From the NCBI GenBank assembly GCA_015501055.1, contig JADNYV010001007.1, positions 1 to 10,881 of the forward strand: a stretch of 10,881 bases of DNA, given 5' to 3'. The position numbers and the translations under genes were made by a program. The notes beneath the pieces are model-generated. The model did no database searches, was not told where the DNA came from, and worked only from the letters and a program-made list of their open reading frames with translations. Shown piece by piece: positions 1 to 7,581 of this stretch. Position 1 is the stretch's first letter. Every line of letters starts with the position of its first letter. The stretch comes from Mucidula mucida. Its lineage: Eukaryota; Basidiomycota; Agaricomycetes; Agaricales; Physalacriaceae.

Positions 1-190
1 GTGTATATGTGTACCCCGATATAATGATTTATCAGGAAAATGGTGCTCAGGCAACTATTTACTGCAGCACTACCATCCGTCAGAATGTTACTTTGTAAAC
101 ACCTCAGAACATCGAGTTTATGAAAAGAATAATGCGCTCATTGGAAAATCAACGGCACAAACTGTAACAGGAGAAGTACGAGAACTGTGC

Positions 191-695
191 TCATACTACA
201 ACAGACATCAAGAAAATCTAGAATGTCGAGCAGTAAGCTCGATGCTGGCACCTTGCAAAGGCGGGAGCCTTACAGACAAAGGAGCGAGATTGGCCTCCCA
301 CCTAACCGGCACAATCTCATACTCAATCTCGAGTTTTTTTCCGTCCTTCTATGCGACGACAAGGGGCTACCCTCCATCAGTCAGATCTTAGTATCGCGTC
401 ATGAGGAACCGCACCTTGTCCACTTCAGCCTCCCTCGCCACATCCATCTGCTCCACTCTGTAGAACCTCATTTGTGCGGTGTAGAAATTCATTTGTTCGG
501 CGAAAGGCCCATTTCGGGAGAACATTTCAAGATGACTCGGCAGGCGGTCGAAATAGGCGGGCGAGAAGTCAACAATGACGGGTTTGTCCTCGGAAGACTC
601 GACCTGTGATCAACTAAGGAGGCTTGAAGACGTAGAGGCAAGGCACGAACGATGTCTCTGAAGTCCGTGGAGGATGTGATGGTTTGGACAGACAT
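191..695 (-). pseudogene. Thioredoxin-fold paralog without CxxC (copy A), probable pseudogene or truncated gene
   Basis: Inferred exons on the minus strand are 695-651, 603-415, 366-274 and 217-191, separated by introns of 47, 48 and 56 nt starting GTTCGT, GTGCGG and GTAAGG. Exon 1 has exactly 15 codons, starts MSVQTITSSTDF and ends in phase 0 before GTTCGT, just like the intact thioredoxin gene at 7582. Exon 2 contains VIVDFSPAYFDRL where a thioredoxin has VVIDFWATWCGPC, so both redox cysteines are absent, and later FYRVEQMDVAREAEV matching the FYKVDVDEQ region. Exon 3 reads PLVVA, then TAG at 349-351, then KDGKKLE. Translation through the first three exons would stop after 83 residues. If the GCATAG ending at 349 is used as acceptor instead, a 111-residue frame stays open to the TGA at 191-193. 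Ignoring the stop gives 117 codons, a normal thioredoxin length. Homology is clear; whether the gene is alive is not. Confidence 0.72.
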
Positions 696-735
696 GGTGA
701 GGTTTTCAGTGAAGCCAGAGATCATGCACGAGCGC

Positions 736-742
736 TTTTATA
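736..742 (-). promoter_or_regulatory. TATA box of thioredoxin-like copy A
   Basis: TATAAAA on the minus strand, 41 bp before the ATG at 695. Its flanks (CTGAC upstream, AAAAGC after) match those of the TATA box of the intact thioredoxin gene at 7511, so promoter and coding region were duplicated together. In copy B the same place reads CTACAAGAG, so the box is lost there. Confidence 0.6.
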
Positions 743-781
743 AGCTGTCAGTCAAGACTCAAGAGCAGAGACACCAAACAT

Positions 782-794
782 CACCTCGGTGGTC
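782..794 (-). promoter_or_regulatory. Shared 13-bp promoter element (copy A)
   Basis: On the minus strand this is GACCACCGAGGTG, identical to 7431-7443 upstream of the intact thioredoxin gene and 12/13 identical to 1533-1545 upstream of copy B. The core CCACC-GA-GGTGG is a near-perfect dyad in the intact promoter, as expected for a dimeric transcription factor site. No factor can be assigned from sequence alone, and retention may simply reflect shared ancestry. Confidence 0.4.
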
Positions 795-956
795 ATTTTT
801 GACGAACGCCAGTGTTTGTATAGACTTTCTTGGCATCTAGTAATCTCTTTGTCTCAAGTGGGCAAGTCACGTTCGTCCAATATTCAGCTGCGAAGCGGAT
901 GTGTGTACTTTGAGATTTCCGTAAACGAGTCCGTCTGCTGCTGTAGATTTACAGAG

Positions 957-1545
957 AGTGTGGGTACTAAGATATGTTGCTAAGCATCAGGAAAATGGGT
1001 CTCAGGCAAATACTCTGCAGCACTGCCATCTGTCAGATATAACTCCTTCCATAAGCCTGTCGTCTTAACCATAAGGCGAGGGTTATCCTTCCACCACCAC
1101 CTAAAAACTTCGAGTGAAGAAAGCAGCGTTAAGTGAAAAACCCAGGGCACAGATTGTAACAAGATGAGTACGAGATACTTACTGCAGCGGACATCCAGAA
1201 GCCTTCCTAGAATGTCAAGCAATCGACGCCTGCTCATTACATTACGGCTAGGTTACCTGGCTAAGGCCCATTCTGGGAGAGAGGGTAGAAGTGTTTGCCT
1301 GCCGTTGGGATAGGCGGGCAAGAAGTTGACGATGACGGTTAAGGAGTCGACATGGCAGCAGAGCAGTGATCCGCACAGGAGGCTTGAAGAAGTAGAGACA
1401 AAGCAACCAATGGTGTCTCTGAAGTTGGCGGGGGATGTGATAGACTGGACAGTCCGAATGGCGAGGTTTTTGGTAAAGTCTGCACGGTGCCACTCTTGTA
1501 GTCAGTCAAGAGCAGAAACATCAAAGGAATGTCGCCTCGGTGGTC
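957..1545 (-). pseudogene. Degenerate tandem thioredoxin-like copy (copy B)
   Basis: This is a second copy of the DNA holding copy A: 957-1240 matches 1-240, and 1250-1545 matches about 492-800. The exon-1 equivalent (1459-1412) reads TVQSITSPANFRD, close to TVKPITSHSQFK of the intact gene, but the start codon is ATT. The first donor GTTCGT has become ATTGGT and the TATA box is gone. The exon-2 equivalent reads VDSLTVIVNFLPAYPNG, matching VIVDFSPAYFD of copy A, with no CxxC, and meets TAA soon after. The equivalent of 244-491 in copy A (end of exon 2, intron 2 and exon 3) is deleted. Several independent lesions make this a pseudogene. A short open frame in the tail (980-1237) ending HFPDA is not supported as a gene. 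Confidence 0.72.
1533..1545 (-). promoter_or_regulatory. Shared 13-bp promoter element (copy B)
   Basis: GACCACCGAGGCG on the minus strand, one mismatch from the element before copy A and the intact thioredoxin gene. It lies about 74 bp before the lost start codon of copy B. Confidence 0.35.
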
Positions 1546-1738
1546 AATGAATGCTGTAACTATGATGTCCGTTTGAGATGTCGAGGGCCAACATCGGATA
1601 GAACACTGCGCGTGAGTAGTTGAGCTACATAACCTCAAGTCAGGAAAGTCAACTATCATCATGATTCACCTATACCACCTCATAGTCCACAAAGTTACAT
1701 TTGCCAGAATGGTAGTAGAAAAATGCGTAAGCGAGGTG

Positions 1739-1770
1739 ATGATACTTACAATATCATTTGTAAGTATCAT
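1739..1770. repeat. Perfect inverted repeat, 13-bp arms, 6-nt loop
   Basis: The left arm ATGATACTTACAA (1739-1751) is the exact reverse complement of the right arm TTGTAAGTATCAT (1758-1770), with spacer TATCAT. It lies between degenerate copy B and orphan exon C, outside any supported gene. It could fold as a hairpin, mark a small mobile-element end or a rearrangement point, or be a recognition site. There is no T-tract to suggest a classical terminator. Confidence 0.8.
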
Positions 1771-1886
1771 AGCCAAATATAAGTTGCAAAGTCATACATT
1801 GCCACCAGAAACTTTAGACAAAAAGTCCTAGAAAAGGCCAAGTAATGAGTTGCATACCATCTCATAAAGCCGGAAGGAATCCTTAC

Positions 1887-1982
1887 ATTCAAAGGACCAG
1901 TATTCTCGTCGGGGCCAGGCACCGGAAGCTCATACGAATCATCAGCAATCATATTCCCGCATTTGTACACGAGGATGACGGG
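1887..1982 (-). pseudogene. Orphan thioredoxin C-terminal exon (fragment C)
   Basis: A 32-codon phase-0 exon candidate lies between acceptor ATCACAG (ending 1983) and donor GTAAGG (starting 1886). It begins PVILVYKCGNMIADD, which aligns with PTFIAFKDGEKVQD of the intact thioredoxin exon 3 and PLVVA-stop-KDGKKLE of copy A. The donor hexamer GTAAGG is the same as in copy A and the exon lengths are similar (32, 31 and 25 codons). The open frame ends GPLN where copy A ends APLS. No exon 1, CxxC exon or promoter is found upstream, and similarity to the other copies ends near 1986. It is therefore read as a fragment left by duplication or deletion. Moderate confidence: the match is short and rests on splice sites as well as residues. 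Confidence 0.5.
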
Positions 1983-1989
1983 CTGTGAT

Positions 1990-3239
1990 AAGCCTTTGTT
2001 TAATACCGCGTCTTGGAAGGATTGGGGTGACTAACTCAAGGTCCAATGTTTGTTACCACGGACGAAGAGGCTGGCCGTACGAGAAGAGACTCCGAGATCC
2101 CGATTTCAATCGCGGTGAACAGCTTCAACAGGGTTCAAGGGCAAGGTGCCGACAGTAGGGATTACTCGCCTCAATTTGAGCGTGACAAGCAAGCTTCCGG
2201 GCGTTCAATGCTATTCTTGGTCATGTTCGGTTACCAGTGGCCCCCGACTTAATCGTTCCGCGTCATAGTCATAGCGCGACGAGGGCTCAGTTTCTGCCTG
2301 GTAGACGTCGCATTGGTACTAGTATGTAAGAGATACGTCTTCTCGGATCGCGGATTGTGTGGACGAGTAGCGGTCCACCTTGGGCGGACCACGCGAGCCG
2401 TGTCCTTCCAACCTTGGGACGCGAAACGGATTGTAATCCGTCACAGCGCGTCCGGGAATCTATTGCGATTTATCGGTGACTCGGAGAATTTATGCAGGCA
2501 CTGAATTGTGCCACGAAATGTCTTTCGCCGAACCTATAGACTTGGATGAATCATGCTCCAGTAGAATTGCATACAGGGTAAACACCTACATAGTAAATAC
2601 GGCGACGTTCTCGGAATAACGTTCCAGCGCAGTGCTTCGGGTGGCGTTATGATGATTCCCCTTGGACGTATACCGTTCCGATTCCGTCGAGGAGTGCTGT
2701 TCTTTCAAGACGAGAATAGCGAGCGCGCACCTACAATGGACATCTCGGATTAGTCGGAATGCTTAGCGCAGGATAGGCGCAGAAGCTATGCAATTAGTAT
2801 GCATCTACTACCGTACGTCCAACAGCCGAAGCGAATTCCAAGGTTGCGTGCATACCCGCTTGAGTCTTCCCACCCCTCCCAGTCACAGCCCGCGTCAATC
2901 CATCCTGTTCTTCGTTCAATTTTTCGCGGGAGCATCATCTGTACATGGTACTAACGGTGCTGTGCATGTTGATATAGCAACGCCCATGTCAGAATGATTC
3001 ATGGCGCTCGTGCACATGGAGAGAGACAAGAGTAAAGGGCAGCCGATACTGGTGGAACGGAGACGATCAACGTCCGCGAAGCGCCCCATGTTGACCATGC
3101 CATAAAAGGAAGGCTGATAGTCGGTGATTTCGGTATCAATGCCCGCATCGCTCATCAAAACGGTCATTGTCAAGATGAAGCACGTCGAGCACAGCCTGAA
3201 ACGCCTCGTTCTCCCCAGTCCAGTTCTGATCATCATCTG
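1990..3239. other. Region without a supported gene
   Basis: All six frames are interrupted often and no consistent donor-branch-acceptor series links open stretches over 1990-2900. Short open frames (2046-2252, 2313-2504, 2788-2997, plus strand) have no recognisable motifs. From about 2920 to 3235 the minus strand has two adjoining readable stretches in different frames, one containing WTGENEAFQAVLDVLHLDN and one containing GIDTEITDYQPSFYG. They may be a decayed gene or the missing 3' part of the neighbour at 3240-3495. No transposon ends or tRNA were seen. Confidence 0.5.
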
Positions 3240-3495
3240 TCAGTCAATCCTCCGGATTTCATTGGGAGTCTTGGAATACGTTTTTCTCATACTGCTAATC
3301 TTCCTTGAATGCCTTTTCCCGTTAGTTTGAGGAAGACGCTTACAATGTGACCTCACGGTCCATGTTCAAAGCCGCCTCTGCCCGTTCTCGCTTACCGATT
3401 CGCTGTAATTGACGAGCCGTCCAGCCGTCAAACAGGGATCTAAACGGGTTTATATGCGGTGCCTCTCCGAGTAAGTGATCTTTAAACACTGTCAT
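3240..3495 (-). CDS. Small two-exon hypothetical protein
   Basis: Exon 1 (3495-3344) starts MTVFKDHLLGEAPH, continues through DGWTARQLQRIGKRERAEAAL and ends at a strong GTAAGC donor. The 52-nt intron (3343-3292) has a CTAAC branch site and a GCAG acceptor. Exon 2 (3291-3240) ends EIRRID and stop, giving 67 residues. I do not recognise the family. The DGWTARQL stretch faintly recalls an ankyrin helix, but one partial unit is not enough to call it. The gene is divergent from the peroxidase at 3599. The 5' leader is unusually short, since the AT-repeat TATA-like tract is only about 15 bp before the ATG. Another GTAAGC donor inside exon 1 (about 3394) could instead splice in phase to the open stretch beginning near 3234, giving a different C-terminus, so the 3' structure is uncertain. 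Confidence 0.4.
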
Positions 3496-3507
3496 CTTTT
3501 CCAGGGA

Positions 3508-3521
3508 TGTATATATATATC
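3508..3521 (+). promoter_or_regulatory. TATA-like (TA)n tract in a divergent promoter
   Basis: An alternating TA run lies 78 bp before the ATG of the heme-thiolate peroxidase at 3599, a usual distance for a fungal TATA box. It is symmetric, so it could also serve the minus-strand gene starting at 3495, but that spacing is too short for a normal leader. Confidence 0.4.
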
Positions 3522-3598
3522 AACGAGGTTCGCGTCGCTCCTTTCCATTATTACCCACATCTCGATTCTCGCCTTCAACGAGCTTCACGACAATCATC

Positions 3599-4410
3599 AT
3601 GCCTTACGAACACAAACACGGCGAAAAAGCCTGCCCAACGACTGGCACGCACGGATTCTGCCCTGCGCGCCCTGGCGATAGCAGAGGCGTATGTCCTGCT
3701 CTGAATACCATGGCTAACCACGGCTACATGTAAGCTTTTCCTCTCCTGCTCGATCTTGACGCGTTTCCAACATTTTCCTTTCCAGACCCCGCGATGGGAA
3801 GAACATCTCTATCCCTACAATGATCGCCGGCCTAAAAGCTTGCTACGGCCTCACAACAGTGCTCGCGACGTTCCTGACCGTCGTCGGCTTCTTCATCCTC
3901 CAGCGCCTGACTGTCGATCTCTTCCACATCGGGAAACACAATCGCATAGAACACGACGCCTCGCTCGTGCACGCCGATACGCGCTATCCCGACAAGTACG
4001 CGCCGCCCCGTGTGCATCCCGAATGGGTGGAGGATCTTGTCAGCGACATTCAGCCGGCAGTCCCGGAGAAGCACGAACGCGACGAGGGCATTCTCGTTGA
4101 CGCGGCGGACGTTGCGCGTATGCGCGTTCGGCGGGAGAAGGTGTCGCGGCGGCTGGACAGCGTGCACTCGGAGATCGCGCGAGGCGAGATGGGCATCATC
4201 CTGGGCGTGTGGGAGAAGAAGTGGACTGCATCGGAGGTGTCGAAGGCGAAAGGGATTCCGCTGCCGTGGCTGTTGGATTGGCTGCAGCAAGAGAAGCTCC
4301 CGGAGGATTGGGCACCTGACCATAAGCAAGGGCTTCTCGACACGGTGAGGAGGAGCAAGGCGATAAGAGAAGCAATGGAGCGTATGCTGCCCAGTGAAGC
4401 AAGACTTTAG
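3599..4410 (+). CDS. Heme-thiolate peroxidase (chloroperoxidase / unspecific peroxygenase family, short type)
   Basis: Exons 3599-3729 and 3786-4410 are joined by a 56-nt GT-AG intron (GTAAGC to TTTCCAG), giving 251 residues. The family uses heme with a cysteine thiolate ligand and peroxide to oxidise or oxygenate organic substrates. Visible motifs are CPALNTMANHGY (residues 32-43, Cys32 being the expected proximal heme ligand), IPRDGKNIS across the splice junction, and IEHDASL (98-104) with the Glu-His-Asp metal/acid-base motif at 99-101 and Ser103. SEIARGEM (172-179) should hold the second catalytic glutamate. The usual Pro before the ligand Cys is Val (VCP). A hydrophobic stretch at about 69-82 is typical of the family core. 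There is no signal peptide, so the enzyme is probably intracellular, unlike secreted peroxygenases. The start is the first ATG of the open exon. Family assignment is firm; substrate is unknown. Confidence 0.93.
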
Positions 4411-5959
4411 TTTTGATTATAATTTATTCCCCTCATAGTACTCTGTAGTATATAATGATATTTACATCTAGGATGAGTACATGATATCTCGTGCCCTGCA
4501 CGACAATTATTGATTCTGTTTCACGGTATGTTTGCCGTCGTGATACATTAGCGTGTTTCTCCATGCGATACGACGTGATGAACGGTCTGGGGCACTAGTT
4601 GATTCCAATGTGTCTATTTCGGCACATTATCTGGCGCGTGAATGCGCTTCGCGATTCCGGCTCGGCAAACAACCTCGCCGAGGACTGCAGTCCTCTGCTC
4701 TGCAAAAGAACTCCCAAATGAACTGAGTTACCCGTTGGACGGTGCCACATTCTCCCTGAGCTTAAAGGATAGACAGAACGACTCGAACACTCCGATTCAG
4801 GCTTGAAGCGCCACGCTGGAAAGTGTTTTCCGAGAATGATACACTCAAGTCTTAGTACTGGGTGATTACAGATCGCCGTATTTACTAGGTGCCCGTCTAA
4901 TACCACGATTCATCCAAGTTTATACGTTCAGTCAATGACCGTAGACCCCACAGTAACGGTAACGGTAAAATCTTGATAAGTAGACTGTCGTGGCACAAAT
5001 ATAATACTAATGACTGTAGCGTAGCTTCCCCGCCGAGGGAGACTGATTCCTGTAGGACGTTCATTTCTGTGTTGAATGAGAAGCTTTCAGGATGATTCTG
5101 GATTCGGGAAAGAGTGGATGAGCGAGAAGATTCGTGCTCCCCTCCAATTCATCCAAGCTTTCCTTTCTAACGAAGCCGAACATCAAGCTACTTATGACGC
5201 ATCGTAGGATCTACCCCGCGACGTTCATTGAATTGCTGTCGACAAGAAGCTCCTGTGGAAATTCTGAGGGGAGGAAACTGAATTGCCCAACGTAAATGCG
5301 TCTTACTGAGCGACTCGACGTCTAGTAAAGTTAGGGAATTGAGGTCTCACCTCGCCATGACACATCCGAGAAGAACAGCAACTTCTACCCGATCAAGTAT
5401 TGAACGCCCGAAAGATACGTACGTACCGTACCGGCCACGCGTAATTCGAATTAGTTGCTACCTCACCTCAGTCTCACCCGAGTAAGTATCGGATCTTCAT
5501 GTTGCTTGTTCATACGTCCCGCGTCAGCCTCTAAATTTGGTCAACAGCTATACCCTCGGGGCATCGATACAACCGTCAAAAGTCCCAGGTGACAGAAGCC
5601 GGGTGCCACGCATCCTGTCAGCTTGCGGTGCAACAGTTACATGGGGACCTACATCTGACGTTGGCCAATTCGCGCGGACATCAGAGTGTCCCTTGAAGCT
5701 GATTCCTATCATATCTTGTCCTAACACAGCAAATCATGTCAACATCAGGCAAGAACAAAAGAAGATACTTGATTTCAGACTTGGGACGAGGGCTATCCTG
5801 ATTCCTCACACCATTTCTCACATATTCTTGACACATGCGAACTTTGGAACGTGGGCAGTGTTCATCTTCATCAGATGCTTAATGCTTTGATATCTCGTGG
5901 CCATCGATTGACGTTCTCCAGCTGTCTACAATAATCTATCAACGTTACTGATAATCATT
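4411..5959. other. Region without a supported gene
   Basis: The AT-rich stretch just after the peroxidase stop (about 4411-4500) is probably its 3' UTR and polyadenylation region. From there to 5959 frames are broken frequently and no splice-linked exon series or known motif is visible. The longest open frame (5537-5890, plus, 117 codons) has no recognisable domain or TATA-ATG context. A minor feature is a short tandem of TAACGG units near 4953-4965. Confidence 0.55.
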
Positions 5960-7086
5960 CTATTCGTCGCCGGAAAAGTACTCTGGGAGGACGTACGCCA
6001 GCTTCTGACGATCAGCAGGGTTCTGTTTTTCCGACCGGGGCATGATGGAGAAGCTCATCGAGCCGACCTGTTCAAGAAGCAGGTTCTCCCCCGTGGAACT
6101 AATCGCCTCGTGCAGATCGTGCAGGACGGACGCTGCGACAAAGCGCGACGTATCAGCGTTAGCCTTAAGCGTCTTGAACACTTCGGCAGCAGTAACCGCG
6201 TCCGAGTGGGGGCGCCATGCGTCATAATCGGTCGCTGTCGCAATTAAGGCGTAACTGAACGTATCAATCAACTTTGAGAGTGCTATCAAATGGCGAGAAC
6301 ACTAACCTAAGCTCAGCCTCCCGTGCGAGTTTGGCTTCTGGGAGGACACTCATGTTGATAAGGTCGCCACCCCACTGCCTGTACATTATGCTCTCCGCGC
6401 GAGTGGAGAACTGGGGCCCCTCCATGCACACGATGCACTTGTCCGAAAAGAGCTTCACGCCGCGGCCCTCCGCCTCAAGCGCCTTCCGGACACGCTCCTC
6501 CAGCCACGCGACAAGCTTGTTGCTGAAGGGATCCCCGAAGCTCGCATGAGCTACCACTGTCGTACCTTCAAAGAACGACGTGGGGCGGACGCCCTTGGTG
6601 CGGTCGATTATCTGGGTGGGAATCGCGAAAGAGCCGGGGGAGATTTCCTCTCGGAGGGAACCGACGGCAGAGAAGGCGACGATGGCGCTGACGCCGAGTG
6701 ATTTAAGCGCGGCGATGTTGGCTCGCGCGGGGACAGCCGACGGGGCTATAGTATGTCCGGTACCGTGGCGCGCTAGGAACGCGACTTGCGTCCCGGATGA
6801 GAGAGAGCAGATGGATATTGGGGAAGAGGGAAAGCCCCATGGCTAGTACGCTCGAGGATTAGATGTTTGAAGATCATTCAAGAAAGTTGCGCACTGTCTC
6901 TGGGTTGACATGTTTTCTGCAAGGAATTTAGTAAAACCTACTTCAAAGTTCGCAACGAACATACACAAATGTCAGATTATCTAGATGGTATAGACCACTG
7001 CCTCCAATAACGCCGATGAGAACTAGAATGTAGGTGAGAACGCGTTACACCTGATGAAGACTTGGTGGTGCACCCTTATCTGTCAT
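5960..7086 (-). CDS. MEU1: S-methyl-5'-thioadenosine phosphorylase
   Basis: Five exons on the minus strand (7086-7074, 7022-6965, 6916-6895, 6842-6307, 6254-5960) give 307 residues. The enzyme splits methylthioadenosine with phosphate into adenine and methylthioribose-1-phosphate, the entry step of methionine salvage after polyamine and ethylene-type reactions; it is cytosolic or nuclear and trimeric in known members. Motifs are VIGGSGLY (9-16, phosphate loop), FLARHGTGH (53-61), GSLREEI (92-98), DRT (111-113), [12 protein letters not shown] (171-182), WGGDLINMS (188-196) and ATATDYDAW (215-223). Met195, Asp219 and Asp221 match the substrate-binding Met and paired Asp of the family. All four introns are 48-52 nt with good branch sites, and every junction keeps frame. 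The 13-nt first coding exon and 22-nt third exon are easily missed by gene finders. The gene is divergent from the thioredoxin at 7582. Identification is secure; the first exon is an inference. Confidence 0.95.
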
Positions 7087-7211
7087 TTCCCGAGAATAAA
7101 AGGGCAGTGGTCGGCGAAATCTAAGCACAGATCGCTTCAAGATGGACGTTGAGGAAAAGAAATTTGCCTGCCGGAGGATGGCAATTTCAATTTTCTTCTT
7201 TTGGCGCGACA

Positions 7212-7217
7212 CACGTG
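7212..7217. promoter_or_regulatory. CACGTG palindrome in the divergent promoter
   Basis: CACGTG, within the 10-bp palindrome ACACGTGT, lies 126 bp upstream of the phosphorylase start. In fungi CACGTG is the core of basic helix-loop-helix sites such as those of Cbf1, which acts with Met4 on sulfur genes. By chance about 2.7 such hexamers are expected in a window of this size and three are present, so this is only suggestive. Confidence 0.3.
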
Positions 7218-7430
7218 TGCTCAACCACTGACGTTTGTTCATCACTTGTCTACTGATCAGCTAATAGAATGGTCTCGCGATTTCCGCCTTCGTCTCACTC
7301 GGACGCGTCCGGTCGCTATTCCGTCGGCTTGGCCGATGCTGATTGGACGCGCTGACGGGGCGGGCCACCAAAGTAACGCTTGACTGACATAAGCACAGTA
7401 AAACGCGATGAAAATGCCATTCGCTGTAGT

Positions 7431-7443
7431 GACCACCGAGGTG
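7431..7443 (+). promoter_or_regulatory. Shared 13-bp promoter element (intact thioredoxin gene)
   Basis: GACCACCGAGGTG, extending to CCACCGAGGTGG, lies 139 bp before the thioredoxin ATG. The identical 13-mer precedes copy A, in the same orientation relative to the gene, and a 12/13 match precedes copy B. Confidence 0.45.
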
Positions 7444-7455
7444 GGATTGCTCATC

Positions 7456-7503
7456 CCGTTAGTAAGTGTCACGTGCTCGTCTGTCTCTGCGCCACTTGGC
7501 TGA
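7456..7503 (+). repeat. Promoter segment repeated at 10656-10703
   Basis: These 48 bp match 10656-10703 without gaps at 41 positions, including an unbroken 20-bp block around TCTCTGCGCCACTTGGCTGA. The segment sits just before the thioredoxin TATA box. A looser version (TCTCTGC then CTTGACTGAC) is found in the promoter of copy A and a weaker one in copy B, so it belongs to the duplicated thioredoxin promoter. Confidence 0.75.
7470..7475. promoter_or_regulatory. CACGTG site in the thioredoxin promoter
   Basis: TCACGTGC lies 36 bp before the TATA box at 7511. In the repeat copy at 10670 the same hexamer is CACATG, so the site is not kept there. It is a candidate basic helix-loop-helix (Cbf1-like) site, unproven. 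Confidence 0.35.
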
Positions 7504-7510
7504 CTTAGAC

Positions 7511-7517
7511 TATAAAA
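7511..7517 (+). promoter_or_regulatory. TATA box of the thioredoxin gene
   Basis: TATAAAA lies 64 bp before the ATG at 7582, followed by a pyrimidine-rich leader (CCTCACAACCCGCC, then TTTTCTTCTC) typical of highly expressed fungal genes. Confidence 0.7.
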
Positions 7518-7581
7518 GCCCTTGTCTCAGCACTGTACCCTCACAACCCGCCTTTTCTTCTCATCCCCACCAGCACTCGCC

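Noticed and set aside
187..609. 140-codon plus-strand open frame
   Set aside because: It lies antisense to exons 2-4 of thioredoxin-like copy A, which has splice sites, a promoter and homology; the plus frame has none of these.
980..1237. 85-codon minus-strand open frame ending HFPDA
   Set aside because: It is the 3' flank of degenerate copy B. The equivalent DNA in copy A is interrupted by stops, so the frame is not conserved between duplicates.
2427..2440. Small palindrome CGGATTGTAATCCG
   Set aside because: Six-bp arms are expected by chance several times in a window of this length and nothing around it gives it a role.
4953..4965. Short TAACGG tandem as a possible telomere-like or microsatellite repeat
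   Set aside because: Only about two units and unlike the usual fungal TTAGGG telomere repeat.
5537..5890. 117-codon plus-strand open frame in the gap before the phosphorylase
   Set aside because: No motif, no splice pattern and no promoter spacing; isolated in a region with frequent stops on all frames.
7491..7503. GCCACTTGGCTGA resembling the start of a tRNA gene
   Set aside because: No acceptor-stem partner, anticodon arm or T-loop follows within 100 bp; the text is part of the repeated thioredoxin promoter segment.
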